5,516 bases of DNA from NCBI GenBank assembly GCA_017459315.1, contig JAFUDD010000437.1, positions 1 through 5,516 on the forward strand, written 5' to 3'. A program made the position numbers and the translations under genes. The notes under the pieces are model-generated. The model had not been told where the DNA came from, ran no database searches, and saw only the letters and a list, made by a program, of their open reading frames with translations. The DNA is from Clostridia bacterium. Lineage in GTDB: Bacteria; Bacillota_A; Clostridia; Christensenellales; CAG-138. Below are positions 5,260-5,516 of the stretch, piece after piece (the first letter of the stretch is position 1; every line of letters begins with the position of its first letter).

Positions 5260-5516
5260 ATGCCCAATTACGATTCCAATACCAATCGCCCCCGCCGCAC
5301 CTCCGTCTACCGCGCAGACGACGAGCACAAGTCCTTCGACCGCAGCAAGCAGGGCGGCGACAAGCCCTACCGCAGCGACTATAAAAAGCCCTATACCCGC
5401 GACAACGGCGAGGGCGGCTATAAAAAGCCCTACAACCGCGACGGCGAGGGATACAAAAAGCCCTACGACCGTGACAGCCAAGGCGGCGACAAGCCCTATC
5501 GCAAGGACTACAAGAA
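5260..5516 (+). CDS. Basic repeat-rich N-terminus of an unidentified protein (3' end outside window)
   Basis: Eighty-five codons are visible with no stop before the right edge. The ATG has a strong AAGGAGA site. The sequence is hydrophilic, rich in Lys, Arg, Asp, Gly, Tyr and Pro, and almost certainly disordered, with no signal peptide or membrane segment. From residue 34 it repeats DKPYRSD, YKKPYTRD, YKKPYNRD, YKKPYDRD and DKPYRKD with Gly/Glu spacers. The catalytic part, if any, is not in view, so function cannot be read from sequence. By context, the gene after mrnC in Firmicutes is often rlmB (23S rRNA 2'-O-methyltransferase, TrmH/SpoU family), and a basic RNA-binding extension would suit that. 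A pseudouridine synthase or RNA helicase with a similar extension is an alternative. The 156-nt gap from mrnC leaves co-transcription open. Confidence 0.8.
   Translation, partial: MPNYDSNTNRPRRTSVYRADDEHKSFDRSKQGGDKPYRSDYKKPYTRDNGEGGYKKPYNRDGEGYKKPYDRDSQGGDKPYRKDYK
5380..5490 (+). repeat. In-frame tandem coding repeat (YKKPYxRD units)
   Basis: Three successive units begin at 5380, 5419 and 5452, each starting TAT/TAC-AAAAAGCCC and encoding YKKPY[T/N/D]RD plus a Gly-rich spacer. They are 39, 33 and about 39 nt long. Length changes are multiples of three, and a partial unit (KPYRKD) continues after 5490. The near-identical DNA suggests recent copy-number change by slippage or recombination. 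Confidence 0.8.

Noticed and set aside
5242..5481. A minus-strand open frame predicting a hydrophobic, Val/Ala/Gly-rich repeat protein
   Set aside because: It is the antisense reading of the YKKPYxRD coding repeat; the plus frame has a strong ribosome site, so the hydrophobic pattern is a by-product.

Overview
The window reads as high-GC DNA from an anaerobic Firmicute, most likely class Clostridia and possibly an Oscillospiraceae-like lineage. This rests on three things. The rnf genes run in the clostridial order C-D-G-E-A-B. A mini-ribonuclease III gene (mrnC) is present, a family typical of Firmicutes and cyanobacteria/plastids. Purine-rich Shine-Dalgarno sites precede most genes. The genus cannot be fixed from sequence alone.

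Positions 1-4410, minus strand, hold one tightly packed operon for the membrane-bound Rnf complex (ferredoxin:NAD+ oxidoreductase). Read in the transcribed direction the order is rnfC (TTG start at 4410), a single gene encoding RnfD fused to RnfG, rnfE, rnfA, and the first 58 codons of rnfB, which runs off the left edge. Genes overlap by ATGA or lie 1-14 nt apart. RnfC takes or gives electrons at NAD(H). RnfD and RnfG carry covalent FMN, and RnfA/RnfE form the intramembrane pair that binds an Fe-S cluster. RnfB accepts electrons from ferredoxin. Together they couple ferredoxin oxidation to Na+ or H+ export.

Positions 4411-4674 are an AT-richer divergent intergenic region. It holds a good sigma-70-type promoter for rnf with a palindrome at the predicted start site, a structured ~84-nt rnf leader, a nested set of inverted repeats containing three copies of CTTTTCGG, and a candidate promoter for mrnC that would make a nearly leaderless transcript.

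Positions 4675-5103, plus strand, encode MrnC, which matures 23S rRNA. A 156-nt gap follows with a tandem array of tiny hairpins, each with a different stem but a shared GAA loop and an ATCTCAC-like spacer. From 5260 a second plus-strand gene begins and leaves the window. Its visible 85 residues are a basic, disordered YKKPYxRD repeat. From gene order it may be the N-terminal extension of an rRNA methyltransferase (RlmB/TrmH family), but no catalytic domain is visible.

The most notable points are the RnfD-RnfG fusion, the Cys-rich RnfE tail, the micro-hairpin array and the inverted-repeat cluster between the divergent genes. Nothing in the window by itself amounts to a wholly new system.
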